From JBLEFH01 sp047345645 (GTDB taxonomy: Bacteria > Pseudomonadota > Alphaproteobacteria > Rhodobacterales > Rhodobacteraceae): a DNA stretch of 64,000 bases. This document shows, one piece after another, positions 41,858 through 51,355 of the stretch (within the stretch, counting starts at the first letter, position 1; every line of letters begins with the position of its first letter). The notes beneath the pieces were generated by a model, which saw only the letters and a list, made by a program, of their open reading frames with translations, made no database searches and was not told the origin of the DNA. The stretch lies in NCBI GenBank assembly GCA_047345645.1, contig JBLEFH010000003.1. One strand, given 5' to 3'. A program made the position numbers and the translations under genes.

Positions 41858-42696
41858 ACGGTCTCCGCCTCCAGCGCGGCGCGCAATTCGGCCTCGTCAA
41901 TCGCCTCGCCATGGAAGATCGCGAAGGAATTGACACCTTGGTAGAAGAACAGTTCATAGCCGGAAATGATGGTCAGCCCGGCCTTTGTTGCATCGAGGAT
42001 GAAGGGGGTCTCCACCGGGGTATAGACCGCGTCGAACACCCACTCCGCGCCGCCCAGAAGCGCTGCCGGAACGGGCGTGCCGCCATAGCCGACCATGCCG
42101 ACCGGGGTGCAGTTGACGAGACCCGCCGCGCCCGCGACGCCCTCGGCGATCTCGCCGGTGACGCGCACATCCGCAAGGCCCGCCGCCCGAAGATTCTCGG
42201 CCAGCGCTTCGGCTTTTTCGAGGTCCCGCTCGACGATTGTGAGGCGCTCCATGCCGAGGGTCATTAACGCGAAAGCAATCGCCTTGCCGACGCCGCCCGC
42301 CCCGATCATGCAGACCGGCCCTGGTTTGGCCTCGCCGCGCACACGGCGATAGCCGGAGATGAAGCCGGTATAGTCCGTATTGTCCCCAACCGGCCCGCTT
42401 TCGGTGAATTTCACCGTGTTGACCGCGCCGAGCGCCTTGACCTGCGGGTTCTCGACCCGGACCAGCGGCACCACCCGTTCCTTATAGGGATAGGTGACAT
42501 TGAGGCCGCGATAGCCCGCCTCTTTGGCGAAGGCGAAGACCTCCTCGAAGCTCTCGCCGCGGGCATCGGGAACGAGCCTCTCATAACGCACATTGCGCCC
42601 GGTCAAGCGTCCCGCCAGCTCGTGCAAAGCTGGCGAGCGCGATGCGGCGATATTGCCGCCGATCAAACCGAGTTGGATGAGAGGTCCGTCCGTCAC
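41854..42696 (-). CDS. shikimate/quinate dehydrogenase, catabolic AroE paralogue
   Basis: This 280-residue protein has the substrate motif GGNIAASRSPALHELAG (usual form SxSxSP), the catalytic Lys in NVTYPYKERV, NTVKF, DNTDYTG, and the dinucleotide motif GAGGVGKAIA. It starts with GTG, preceded by AAAGGA. Coupling to quiC assigns it to catabolism (quinate or shikimate to dehydro forms) rather than chorismate biosynthesis. Confidence 0.9.
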   Translation of the reverse strand: MTDGPLIQLGLIGGNIAASRSPALHELAGRLTGRNVRYERLVPDARGESFEEVFAFAKEAGYRGLNVTYPYKERVVPLVRVENPQVKALGAVNTVKFTESGPVGDNTDYTGFISGYRRVRGEAKPGPVCMIGAGGVGKAIAFALMTLGMERLTIVERDLEKAEALAENLRAAGLADVRVTGEIAEGVAGAAGLVNCTPVGMVGYGGTPVPAALLGGAEWVFDAVYTPVETPFILDATKAGLTIISGYELFFYQGVNSFAIFHGEAIDEAELRAALEAETV

Positions 42697-42708
42697 GTTG
42701 GGTCCTTT

Positions 42709-44220
42709 TTATTGGGTTTGGTCGGAATTGCGGCGCGAGAGGCCGATCCAGCGGAAGAAAGGCGTCTGGCTCAGCACCGTCAGCACCACGGCGAGCAGCA
42801 AGCAGATCGAGAGCGGGCTGGTGAAGAGCTCGCCAAAGAAGCCGCCAAGGCTGCCTTGCTCCGACAGGATCGCGCGCCGCCAGTTCTCGTCGATGAGCCG
42901 CGAGAGGATCACGCCGAGGACGATCGGGCCGACCTGATAGCCGTAATGTTTGAGGATGAAGCCGATGATCCCGAAGGCCAGCGTCCAGTAGACATCGGTG
43001 ATCGAGTTGTTCACCGCATAGGCACCGGCGACGGAAAGAAGAAGGATCAGCGGGAGCAGGATGCCGCGCGGGATCTCCACGATCTTGGTGAAGAGCTTGA
43101 TGCCCGTCAGGCCGAAGATCAGCAGGAAGATATTCGCCAGCACGAGGTTGCCCACCATGAAGTAGAACATCTGCGGCTGTTCGATCATCAGCATCGGACC
43201 GGGGTTGAGGCCGTGGATGAAAAGCGCACCGATGAAGATGGCGGTCACCGCATCGCCGGGGATGCCGAGCGTCAGCATCGGGATGAAGGCGCCGCCAACG
43301 GCGGAGTTGTTCGCCGCCTCGGGGGCCACGAGCCCTTCCTGTGCGCCCTGACCGAAGGGGACCGCCGGGTTCTTGGTGGTCCGCTTGGCGAGGTCATAGG
43401 AGATCAGCGCCGCAATGTCGCCGCCGACGCCCGGAAGCGCACCGACAATCGTGCCGATACCCGAGCTTTGCAGCGAGAGCGGCAGATATTTGCGGACCGA
43501 AGAGAGCGACGGCACGATCTTGTCGATCTTCTGCTTCATCGCGGCTTTGTCGATATGGCGCGTCTGGTCGAGCGCTTCGGCGACCCCGAAGAGGCCGATC
43601 ATGACGGCGATGAAGGAAATACCGTTCCACAGCTCCACCCGGCCAAAGGTAAAGCGCTCTTCGGCGGTCAGCGGGTCGAGCCCGACCGCGCCGATGAGGA
43701 TGCCGAAACAGGCCGCGACGACGCCCTTGGCAAGCGACTCGCCCGCGAGCGAGCCGACGAGCAGCAGCCCGAGAATGGCGAGCAGCAGATAGTCGCGCGG
43801 CTGGAAGGTCAGGGCAAATTCGGAGATGCGCGGTGCGGCGAGCGCGAGCGCGGCAATCCCGAAGAACCCGCCGACGACGGACATGACGGTGGCGATTCCG
43901 ATGGCCTCGCCCGCCTTGCCCTGCTGCGCGAGCGGGTAGCCGTCCAGCGCGGTGGCGATGGCTGAGGGTGCGCCGGGAATGTTGAGCAAGATCGCCGTGC
44001 GCGAGCCGCCGTAAACGCCGCCCATGAAGATGCCCACCATCAGACAGAGCGCGTCATTCACGTCCCATGCGAAGGTGAAGGAGATGAGGATCGAGACCGC
44101 CATGGTGACGGAGAGGCCCGGAATCGCGCCCACATAAATGCCGCAGAAGGTGCCGATGGCGATCAGGCTGACGAGCCACGGATCGGTCCAGGCGGTGAAG
44201 AAATATGCAAAGCTTTCCAT
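42709..44220 (-). CDS. tripartite tricarboxylate transporter large permease TctA
   Basis: This 503-residue, roughly 11-TM protein has the TctA signatures GAIPGLSVTMAVSILI and GALPGVGGDIAALISYDLAKR. It is the transport subunit of a TTT system with TctB and TctC upstream. It overlaps the tctB stop (TAATG) and lies 12 bp before the shikimate dehydrogenase gene. Its likely cargo is a carboxylate such as quinate, shikimate, dehydroshikimate or protocatechuate (inference from context). Confidence 0.93.
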   Translation of the reverse strand: MESFAYFFTAWTDPWLVSLIAIGTFCGIYVGAIPGLSVTMAVSILISFTFAWDVNDALCLMVGIFMGGVYGGSRTAILLNIPGAPSAIATALDGYPLAQQGKAGEAIGIATVMSVVGGFFGIAALALAAPRISEFALTFQPRDYLLLAILGLLLVGSLAGESLAKGVVAACFGILIGAVGLDPLTAEERFTFGRVELWNGISFIAVMIGLFGVAEALDQTRHIDKAAMKQKIDKIVPSLSSVRKYLPLSLQSSGIGTIVGALPGVGGDIAALISYDLAKRTTKNPAVPFGQGAQEGLVAPEAANNSAVGGAFIPMLTLGIPGDAVTAIFIGALFIHGLNPGPMLMIEQPQMFYFMVGNLVLANIFLLIFGLTGIKLFTKIVEIPRGILLPLILLLSVAGAYAVNNSITDVYWTLAFGIIGFILKHYGYQVGPIVLGVILSRLIDENWRRAILSEQGSLGGFFGELFTSPLSICLLLAVVLTVLSQTPFFRWIGLSRRNSDQTQ

Positions 44221-44753
44221 TACTGTGCCCCCTCTTCGGCTGCGGGTTCCGCCCCGGCGAAAAGATCGCCAATGGCCCCGAGAATTTCACGTTCCGGCAC
44301 GATGCCTTCGGGCAAAATGACCTGAAAGATCACGCGGAACAGGATATAGATGACCGCCAGCGAGCCCGCCGCGAGCAGCACGGTGAAGCCCCAACCGCCG
44401 CGATAGAGCATCTTGGTGCCGATCACGAGGAAGAGAAAGGAGGAAAGGATGAAGCCGAGCGGGACGAGCGCCACCGCATAGGCGATCACCAGCAAGGTGA
44501 AGAGAACGATGGGGCGTGTCACCAGAGGTTGCGTGTCGTGATTGACCCGCTTGCCCGCATCGCCAATCACCACGATCAGCGCGGCGATCACCATCACCGC
44601 CGCCGCCGCCATCGGCACCGCACCGGCAGAACTCATTGATTCAAAACCGGAGATGGCCCAGCTTTGCCACAAAAGCAGCACCGAAATGGCCAGGACGATC
44701 AGGCCGAAGAGGCCCTCCCCCGGCGCTTTGCTGCGATGTTCATGAAGATCCAT
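44220..44753 (-). CDS. tripartite tricarboxylate transporter small permease TctB
   Basis: This 177-residue, four-TM subunit has a poorly conserved sequence, as usual for TctB. Identity rests on position between tctC and tctA and on the hydrophobic pattern (LFGLIVLAISVLLLWQSWAI first). GGGGGAGGA precedes the ATG. A GC-rich hairpin lies between it and tctC. Confidence 0.88.
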   Translation of the reverse strand: MDLHEHRSKAPGEGLFGLIVLAISVLLLWQSWAISGFESMSSAGAVPMAAAAVMVIAALIVVIGDAGKRVNHDTQPLVTRPIVLFTLLVIAYAVALVPLGFILSSFLFLVIGTKMLYRGGWGFTVLLAAGSLAVIYILFRVIFQVILPEGIVPEREILGAIGDLFAGAEPAAEEGAQ

Positions 44754-44799
44754 TTTATCCTCCCCCGCGGCGCTCTGACGGCGCCATATTCAGGATAAG

Positions 44800-44823
44800 G
44801 CGCGGGCCATGAGCGGCCCGCGC
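44800..44823 (-). terminator. GC-rich hairpin between tctC and tctB
   Basis: GCGCGGGCC (44800-44808) pairs with GGCCCGCGC (44815-44823) across 6 nt. There is no T tract. It probably attenuates or stabilises the tctC message so that receptor exceeds permease. Confidence 0.6.
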
Positions 44824-44833
44824 GATGTTTGGC

Positions 44834-45829
44834 TTATTCGGGCTTCGGAATGTCGAATTCCTCCGGCGAGACTTTCGCCAGACCCGCTTCGTCAATCAGC
44901 CAGGCGGTGGTGGACTGCCACTGATTGAGGAATTCGCGGGCCTCGTCGCCCGAGAGATCCATCAGCTCATAGCCGCGGTTTTCCAGAAGGGTCTGGAATT
45001 CCTCCGCCTGCGCGCCCGCATGGAACGCTTCGGTCAGCTTGGCGACCGCCTCATCTGGGGTGCCGTTCTTGGTAAAGACGCCGAAGAACGGGCCCCAAGG
45101 CAGATATTTGCCAAATTCCGGGTGGGTATCGACGATGGCGGGCGTGTCGGGCAGCACTTCATTGGCTTCGGGCTCAAACACCACCAGCGGCTTCATGCGG
45201 CCGGCCTTGATGTTCTCGATCGCCGCGCCAAGCACCGCCGGCATCACGTCGATCGCGCCGCCCATCAGCGCGGTGAGCGCCGGGCCGTCGCCATCATAAG
45301 GCACGGTGGTCACGTCCACGCCTTCGATCTGCGTCGTGATCATCGCCGAGACAACCGAAGCGAGACCGCCCGGACCGGTCGATCCGAAGCGCACCTCGCC
45401 CGGATTTTCCTGAATATAGGCAATCAGTTCTTCGAAGGTGTTATAGGGCGCATCCGGCGCTGCGACGAGCATTGGCACACCGCGGGCGAGGATGTTGATC
45501 GGCACGAAATCGTTGTAATCGACATCGCCGAGGCCCATCACCTTATAGATCTGCGGGTTCTCTGCGCCCATCAGAAGCGTGTAGCCATCGGCCTGCTGGG
45601 TCATCGCAAATTTGGTGGCAATCGCGCCGACGCCGCCCGTGCGGTTGGTCAGAACGATATCCTCGCCCAGCACTTCTTCGGCGAAGGGCGAGACCGCGCG
45701 CATCACCGTGTCGGTCGAGCCGCCCGCGCCCCACTGAATGATCCCCTGAATGGTCTTTTCGGGATATTCGGCAAGCGCCGGTGTGGCGAGCACAAGCGCC
45801 ATCGCGGCGCTGGTCAGAAAGGTTTTCAT
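44834..45829 (-). CDS. TTT substrate-binding protein TctC (Bug family)
   Basis: This 331-residue periplasmic receptor has a signal peptide ending TPALAE. The Bug motifs are YPEKTIQGIIQWGAGGSTDTVMR near the N-terminus and GSTGPGGLAS around residue 150. AAGGGAG precedes the ATG. A 110-bp gap to the LysR gene contains a dyad and an A+T-rich promoter. Bug proteins bind carboxylates; see tctA for the cargo guess. Confidence 0.93.
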   Translation of the reverse strand: MKTFLTSAAMALVLATPALAEYPEKTIQGIIQWGAGGSTDTVMRAVSPFAEEVLGEDIVLTNRTGGVGAIATKFAMTQQADGYTLLMGAENPQIYKVMGLGDVDYNDFVPINILARGVPMLVAAPDAPYNTFEELIAYIQENPGEVRFGSTGPGGLASVVSAMITTQIEGVDVTTVPYDGDGPALTALMGGAIDVMPAVLGAAIENIKAGRMKPLVVFEPEANEVLPDTPAIVDTHPEFGKYLPWGPFFGVFTKNGTPDEAVAKLTEAFHAGAQAEEFQTLLENRGYELMDLSGDEAREFLNQWQSTTAWLIDEAGLAKVSPEEFDIPKPE

Positions 45830-45884
45830 GGTTTGATCTCCCTTATGGTTTATGGGGATTCTTCGCCCCCATCTCCGTCATCAT

Positions 45885-45906
45885 ACGGTATGTTAACCAA
45901 TACCGT
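45885..45906. promoter_or_regulatory. LysR-type dyad before tctC
   Basis: ACGGTA (45885-45890) and TACCGT (45901-45906) flank 10 bp in the gap between the LysR gene and tctC. This is the expected place for a binding site of that LysR protein. Confidence 0.5.
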
Positions 45907-45939
45907 TATGAATCAAATCGAAGGATCAGTAACATGATG

Positions 45940-46866
45940 TTAATGCCCTGATCCCTCCCAAGGGCGGCTTGCGACCGCCTTCTTGAGCTCCTTTTGCAGC
46001 ATATCCTGCGCCGTTTCGGCGTAGGAGGACAGCGGCTGGTTCTTCCGCGTCAGCGTGTAAATTGTAATTTCAGCATGTTCTTCCAACGGGATGCGCGTCA
46101 ACCCCGGCATATAGACCCCCGCCACGGAGAACTCGTCGATCACCGCAACGCCGAGGCCGTGGCGCACGAGGCTGACCACAGTTTGTGCAAAGCGCGCGCG
46201 GATGGAGAGGACATAGTCCAGCCCGGCATCCCGAAACGGTTTGGCCATCACCGCGCCGTAAGGGTCTTCGGGCGGCACGCCAATGAGCGGCTCGCGGGCA
46301 AGTTCGGTGATCGAAAGGCTCTTGCGCGATGCCAGCGGATGCTCATCCGGCACGACGGCGATCAGCTTACCCCGCCCGATCTCGGTGGAGACAAGCGAGG
46401 CGTGTTCGTAATCGTAACTCATCGCGACCAGCTCGCCCCGGTCGAGCAGCAGATAATCCACCGCCTCTTCGAGCTTCAGAATATTGAGGTCGATCCTGAG
46501 TTCGGGGAAGCGCTTGCGCAGATTGACGCAGGACCGCGCCACCATGAACTGCGCGACGGACGGCACGGAGCCGAAGGCGAGCAGCCCCGATTTGCCGGAT
46601 TTGAGGTCACTCAGCGCGGCCTCCAGCCCGTCCATCTTGCCGAAGACTTCGTTGATCTGGTCGAACACCCGCCGCGCTTCAGGGGCGGGCAGGAAGGCGC
46701 CGGATTTGCGTTCAAAGAGCCGCAGGCCGAGCGATTCCTCCGCATGTTTGATCATCCGGCTGATCCCCGGCCCGGTGGTGTTGAGATGCCGCGCCGCGCC
46801 TGCGATGGATCCCGCGATCATCACAGCGCGGATCACCTCGATCTGCCGGAGCGTCAGCGCAGACAT
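45940..46866 (-). CDS. LysR-family regulator
   Basis: This 308-residue regulator has the N-terminal HTH TLRQIEVIRAVMIAGSIAGAARHLNTTGPGISRMIKHAE and a periplasmic-binding-like effector domain. I prefer ATG 46866 over GTG 46869 because GGGAGG lies 6 nt upstream and ATG overlaps the permease stop (TGATG). Unusually for LysR it is co-oriented with both flanking operons. It likely controls tctCBA-aroE-quiC-pobA, the genes after the next promoter. Confidence 0.92.
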   Translation of the reverse strand: MSALTLRQIEVIRAVMIAGSIAGAARHLNTTGPGISRMIKHAEESLGLRLFERKSGAFLPAPEARRVFDQINEVFGKMDGLEAALSDLKSGKSGLLAFGSVPSVAQFMVARSCVNLRKRFPELRIDLNILKLEEAVDYLLLDRGELVAMSYDYEHASLVSTEIGRGKLIAVVPDEHPLASRKSLSITELAREPLIGVPPEDPYGAVMAKPFRDAGLDYVLSIRARFAQTVVSLVRHGLGVAVIDEFSVAGVYMPGLTRIPLEEHAEITIYTLTRKNQPLSSYAETAQDMLQKELKKAVASRPWEGSGH

Positions 46867-47816
46867 CACCCGCCTCCCGGCACGAGCAGCCAGAGAAGCG
46901 CGGTGAGGGTGACGAAGGACAGGATCGTCATAGCGAACAGCGTGACCGAGGCGCGGCCCGCCTCCCCGTAGCGCTGCGCGAGAATGGGATAGATGGTCAC
47001 GGTCGGCATCCCGGCATAGAGGATCATCGCGCGGACCATGTCCCCGTCGCCAACCGGCAGGCCGATCAGCCCGACCAAAAGGATCGCCAGCGCCGCCAGC
47101 AGCGGGTGCAGCATCAATTTGCCGAAGACGACGGGCAGCACCTTGGACGAGAAAGAGCTGATCGGAAGCGTCGCCAGTGTGCCGCCGATGAAGAAGAGCG
47201 AGACGGCGACGGAGCTATTGCCGAGAAATTCCGCAGGCCGGGCGATGATTGCGGGCGGTGTGATGGAGATGAGCGCGAGGATCAGCGAGACGATCAGCGT
47301 CATCACAATGGGGATCATCAGCACGCGGGCGAAGATCCGGCCCAGCACTTTGAGCCCGCGCGCGCTGTCGGACGCGCGTTCGGCCATGAAGAGCGTCAGC
47401 GGGATCACGACGAGATTGTCGATGATGAAATGGAGCGCCAGCGCCGGTGCCGCCACATCGGGAAACACCATGATGACAATGGCATAGCCGATAAAGCCAC
47501 TATTGGCGCAGGAGATGCCCATGCCCTGGAAACTCGCCGCGAGATCGGTCATCCCGGCGCGGCGCGAGCCGAGATAGGCGATGGCGAAGGCCGCGACGCT
47601 CGCCGCGCCGTAGGCGAGAAGGTAACCAAGATTCAGCACTTCGCTGAGATCGCGGCTGGTCAACGTGCTGAAGATCAGCGCGGGAAGGGCGAAGTTGAGG
47701 ACGTAGCGGCCAAGAATGGGCATGTCCTCGCCCTTGAAGAGCCCGCGTTTGACGGAGAAAAAGCCGAGGCCGATCAGCACGAAAACGGCACCGGAGACCG
47801 AGAGAACCGCGCCCAT
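46866..47816 (-). CDS. AEC-family (auxin efflux carrier type) permease
   Basis: This 316-residue, 10-TM protein contains VLNFALPALIFSTLTSRDL, GMGISCANSGFIGYAIVIMVFP and AMILYAGMPTVTIYPILAQRYG, all AEC features (the crossover Asn/Pro motifs). Relatives carry malonate, malate or aromatic acids. ATG 47816 starts 1 bp after the stop of the ThDP enzyme gene, so the two are coupled. Its cargo may be an acid of the same pathway. Confidence 0.92.
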   Translation of the reverse strand: MGAVLSVSGAVFVLIGLGFFSVKRGLFKGEDMPILGRYVLNFALPALIFSTLTSRDLSEVLNLGYLLAYGAASVAAFAIAYLGSRRAGMTDLAASFQGMGISCANSGFIGYAIVIMVFPDVAAPALALHFIIDNLVVIPLTLFMAERASDSARGLKVLGRIFARVLMIPIVMTLIVSLILALISITPPAIIARPAEFLGNSSVAVSLFFIGGTLATLPISSFSSKVLPVVFGKLMLHPLLAALAILLVGLIGLPVGDGDMVRAMILYAGMPTVTIYPILAQRYGEAGRASVTLFAMTILSFVTLTALLWLLVPGGG

Positions 47817-47817
47817 C

Positions 47818-49497
47818 TCAGCCAAGCCTGATGTCGAGCAGCGCGGGTTTGCGGTCCTCGCGGCAGATTTTGAGGGCGCGGGCGAGCGCATCCGGCAGCG
47901 CATCCGCCGCGTCCACCGCTTCGGCCCAGCACCGGCTGGCGGCAGCGGTCTGGGTGAAGTCCGGCACCGGCTCAAGGCTGGTGAGCGGCATCCGGTTCGC
48001 CTTCGCGGCGTGGCCATCCGGGTAAAGATCCGTCACCGAGCGGCGCACCGCGCCCCATTCGCCATTGTTGAGAATGAGGATCAGGAGCGGCAGGTTCAGC
48101 GCCTCGGCGATCTGGTGACAGGCGGTCGGGTTCGAGAAGATGTAGGAGCCATCCCCCATGCTCGCGACGATGAGCCGGTCCGGTTCCGCGAGTTGCGCGC
48201 CGAGCGCCGCCGGGAAACACCAGCCGAGCCCGCCCGCATGGGGTTCCTGAAACCAGCTTTTCGGCTCGCGGCGAAGGAGCGGCGCGAGCGGGACGCCAAG
48301 TTCCGAAAAGACGCTGGAGGGGATGGTGTCCAGCGCTTCACCGAGGCGGAGGCTGACCAGTTCCTTGGTCAGCTTGCCGCTTTCGGCGTGGCTTTTTGTG
48401 GCTTCGCGCCATGTCGCGGAGATCTGGGCGAGCGCCTTGGCGCGGGCGGTGTGGGCCTCCCCCGCCCCGATCGCGTCCATCGCGGCGATGAGCGCCGGGA
48501 GCGTGTCCGCGCTCTCGCCCGCAATGGCGAGATCGCAGTGGAAATTGCGCACGGGATAGCGGGAAAAGAGCGGGTCCGGTCCCATCTGGATGACCTTGGC
48601 GCCGTCTTTCAGCTTGTGCTGATCGGGCCACCATGGGGCGAGGCAATCGAGGACCAGCACCACGTCGGCCTTGGCCATCGCCGGGCCTGGGTCCGGCCCG
48701 ATATGGCAGGGATGGTCGGTCGGGATCGCGAGATGGGTCGCCCACCATGAACAGACCGCGATTCCCCAGCGGTGCGCCCAGTCAGAGAAAGCCGCGAAAC
48801 TCGCGGCATCCCCGGCACCGCGCTGTGCGATGACAAGCGGATGGTCGGCCTCGGCCAGCAAACGCGCGGCCGCGGCGAGCGACGCCGGGTCGGGTGCGAT
48901 CCGGGTCGGGGCCATCGTGGCGGGCTCGGTCAGCGGCGCTGCCGGGCAGTCCTCGCACAGGACTTCGCGGGGGAGCGAGAGATAGACGGGGCCCTTGGGT
49001 GTGGAGTCCGCAATCGCCAGCCCCCGGTCGATCAGCACGCCCGTTTGCTCGGGGAATTTCAGCTCATAATCCCATTTCACCGCCTCGCGGATGAGGGCGG
49101 TCTGATCGCGCATTTCCTGCCCCCAACCGATGGGAACGGTGCGCGCACCGAACCGGTCCGCCTCGGTGACGGGGGTGCGGCCCGACATGACGATCATCGG
49201 CACATGCTCGCAGGCCGCGTTGATCGCGCCGATGGAGCCGTTTGCCAGCCCCACATTGGTGTGCAGCATCACCGCCTGCGCCGCGCCCGACATGAGGTAG
49301 AACCCATGCGCCATGCCCATGGCGGCGTGTTCATGCGGCATGACAATCGCTTCGGGGAGCGGCACGCCGGAGGCTTCGGCTTCGGCCAGCCCTTCGATAA
49401 TCGGCGGGAAATCCGTCCCCGAATTGGCAAAGACATAGCGCACCCCAAGTGCGCCGAGCCGCGTGAAAATCGCGGCTCCGGCTGTGGTTGTCGACAT
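47818..49497 (-). CDS. ThDP-dependent decarboxylase/ligase (benzoylformate decarboxylase or acetolactate synthase-like)
   Basis: This 559-residue three-domain ThDP enzyme has the cofactor-activating Glu in MPHEHAAMGMAHG. The loop VMLHTNVGLANG puts a His where benzoylformate decarboxylase has His70. The ThDP/Mg motif GDGSY...NNGEWG is in the third domain. It is annotated vaguely in relatives as acetolactate synthase-like. Location between a TRAP transporter and an aryl-aldehyde-type dehydrogenase suggests it decarboxylates an aryl-glyoxylate to an aldehyde (inference). It is directly adjacent to dctM. Confidence 0.85.
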   Translation of the reverse strand: MSTTTAGAAIFTRLGALGVRYVFANSGTDFPPIIEGLAEAEASGVPLPEAIVMPHEHAAMGMAHGFYLMSGAAQAVMLHTNVGLANGSIGAINAACEHVPMIVMSGRTPVTEADRFGARTVPIGWGQEMRDQTALIREAVKWDYELKFPEQTGVLIDRGLAIADSTPKGPVYLSLPREVLCEDCPAAPLTEPATMAPTRIAPDPASLAAAARLLAEADHPLVIAQRGAGDAASFAAFSDWAHRWGIAVCSWWATHLAIPTDHPCHIGPDPGPAMAKADVVLVLDCLAPWWPDQHKLKDGAKVIQMGPDPLFSRYPVRNFHCDLAIAGESADTLPALIAAMDAIGAGEAHTARAKALAQISATWREATKSHAESGKLTKELVSLRLGEALDTIPSSVFSELGVPLAPLLRREPKSWFQEPHAGGLGWCFPAALGAQLAEPDRLIVASMGDGSYIFSNPTACHQIAEALNLPLLILILNNGEWGAVRRSVTDLYPDGHAAKANRMPLTSLEPVPDFTQTAAASRCWAEAVDAADALPDALARALKICREDRKPALLDIRLG

Positions 49498-50859
49498 CTA
49501 GCCCCCCAATATCCGTGGCAGGATCAGCACGATCACCGGGAACATGAGCAGCAGCGCCACCCGGAACATCTCGGCGATGAAGAAGGGCAGAACGCCTTTG
49601 AAGGTCTCCAGCATCGGCGTGTCGGGATCGAGGGCGGAGATGACGAAGACGTTCATGCCCACGGGGGGCGTGATCAACCCTAACTCCACAACTATGAGCG
49701 CCAGGATCCCAAACCAGATTTTCAGATCCTCGGTGGACATGCCGTAGCCAGACCCTTCCGCGCCCTGGTAAATCCCGCCATTCACTTCGAGCAGCACCGG
49801 CCAGAAGAAGGGGATGACGAGCAGGATCATCGAGAGCGAGTCCATCAGGCAGCCGAGCAGGATCAGCGCGAAGAGCAGCAGGATCATCACACCCATGGGC
49901 GACAGACCACTGGTCGCGACCCATTCGGCGGCGGCTTGCGGCACGCCCGCGCGGGACATGAAAATCTTGAGCAGTTCCGCGCCAAGCAGGATCAGGTAGA
50001 TCATGCCCGTGGTGCCGGCGGTCTCCAGAAAGCTTTCGCGAATATCGCTGCGCCCGAGTTTGCCGCGCACAAAGCCGAAGATGGCAACGAGGAACACGCC
50101 AATCGCGGCGGCGGGTGTCGGGTTGTAAAAGCCCGCATAGATGCCGCCGATCACGATGCCGAAGACCGCGAGGACCGGGATCACGCCGCGGGTTGCTTCC
50201 CAGAATTCTTCGCGCGAGCTGGCCCCATGGGCGGGGCCGGATTCGGGGAAGATCCAGACATAGACCGCGATGGCCAGCAGGAAGAGGATCACCGCGAGGA
50301 TGCCGGGAATGAAGGCCGCCATGAACATGGTGACGATATTGGCCTCGACGATCACCGCGTAGATGATGAGCACCACCGAGGGCGGAATGAGGATGCCCAG
50401 CACCCCGCCCGCCGCGACCGAGCCGGTCGAGAGCGCGCCGGAATAGTTGTAGCGTTTGAGCTCCGGCAGGGCGACTTTGCCCATGGTAGAGGCGGTGGCG
50501 AGCGACGAGCCGCAGACCGCGCCGAAGCCCGCGCAGCCCGCAATCGCCGCCATGGCCGTGCCGCCGCGCATCCAGCCAAGCCAGGCATTGGCGGCGCGGA
50601 AGAGGTCTTTGGACAGCCCCGTTTTTGTCGCGAGCGCCCCCATCAGGATGAACATCGGCACGACGGAGAGGTCGTAGATGGAGAACTGGCCGTAAGCGAG
50701 CGTCTTGAGCTGCGAGAGGAAGACGGAGGGGCCGTTGATCAGCACCGTGCCCCCTGCCCCGACGATGATCATCGCATAGGCAATCGGCATCCGGATCACG
50801 ATCAGCGCGATGAGGAGGCCGAGCCCGAGAAGGCCAAGGGTAATCGGGTCACTCAACAT
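49498..50859 (-). CDS. TRAP transporter large permease (DctM type)
   Basis: This 453-residue, 12-TM permease has VPMFILMGALATKTGLSKDLF, AAGGVLGILIPPSVVLIIYAVI and GLITPPVGMNVFVISAL. It overlaps dctQ by 11 bp and abuts the ThDP gene. Part of a P-Q-M operon within the aromatic cluster. Confidence 0.93.
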   Translation of the reverse strand: MLSDPITLGLLGLGLLIALIVIRMPIAYAMIIVGAGGTVLINGPSVFLSQLKTLAYGQFSIYDLSVVPMFILMGALATKTGLSKDLFRAANAWLGWMRGGTAMAAIAGCAGFGAVCGSSLATASTMGKVALPELKRYNYSGALSTGSVAAGGVLGILIPPSVVLIIYAVIVEANIVTMFMAAFIPGILAVILFLLAIAVYVWIFPESGPAHGASSREEFWEATRGVIPVLAVFGIVIGGIYAGFYNPTPAAAIGVFLVAIFGFVRGKLGRSDIRESFLETAGTTGMIYLILLGAELLKIFMSRAGVPQAAAEWVATSGLSPMGVMILLLFALILLGCLMDSLSMILLVIPFFWPVLLEVNGGIYQGAEGSGYGMSTEDLKIWFGILALIVVELGLITPPVGMNVFVISALDPDTPMLETFKGVLPFFIAEMFRVALLLMFPVIVLILPRILGG

Positions 50860-51355
50860 GGCTGTCTCCGCGCGTGTTGTCGTAAATGGTGAGCAGCGCG
50901 GCGAGGCCGAGAAGCGCGATGGAGATCAGGATCGGGATATAGGCGAGCCAGATCGGGAGCTGGAGGATCGCGGTTGTCGCGTTATAGGCTTTCTGGTCGA
51001 GCATCCCAAAGGTCATGCGCCAGATCAGCAGCCCCGCGAAAATGAGCGCGACGACCCCGGCAATGGCGGTGAGAAACCGGAGCGTGCCCGGCCCGGCCTT
51101 GGAGGTGAAAATATCCGCCGTGACGTTCTCGTCCATGAGCTGCGTGTAGGGCAGGAACATGAAGGCGGCGATGGCGATGAAGACTTCGGTGAGTTCGAAG
51201 TCCCCGGCGAAACTCATGCCGATCAGCGGCGCAATGACCGCCCAGACATTGACCAGCACGATCCCGATCAGGATCGCGCCGCCCAGAAGCGCCCAGCCGG
51301 TGATAAGCTGCCGAAGCAGGCCAAAGGGCCTGCGCCGGGTGATCTCGTTTGTCAT
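50849..51355 (-). CDS. TRAP transporter small permease (DctQ type)
   Basis: The 168-residue subunit has four hydrophobic helices and the central LTEVFIAIAAFMFLPYTQLMDENVTADIF region. Start overlaps the receptor stop (ATGA). Identity is supported by its position between dctP and dctM. Confidence 0.9.
   Translation of the reverse strand: MTNEITRRRPFGLLRQLITGWALLGGAILIGIVLVNVWAVIAPLIGMSFAGDFELTEVFIAIAAFMFLPYTQLMDENVTADIFTSKAGPGTLRFLTAIAGVVALIFAGLLIWRMTFGMLDQKAYNATTAILQLPIWLAYIPILISIALLGLAALLTIYDNTRGDSHVE

Noticed and set aside
41854..42696. Biosynthetic aroE
   Set aside because: Its overlap with quiC and position in the catabolic cluster favour a catabolic quinate/shikimate dehydrogenase; the biosynthetic copy is expected elsewhere.
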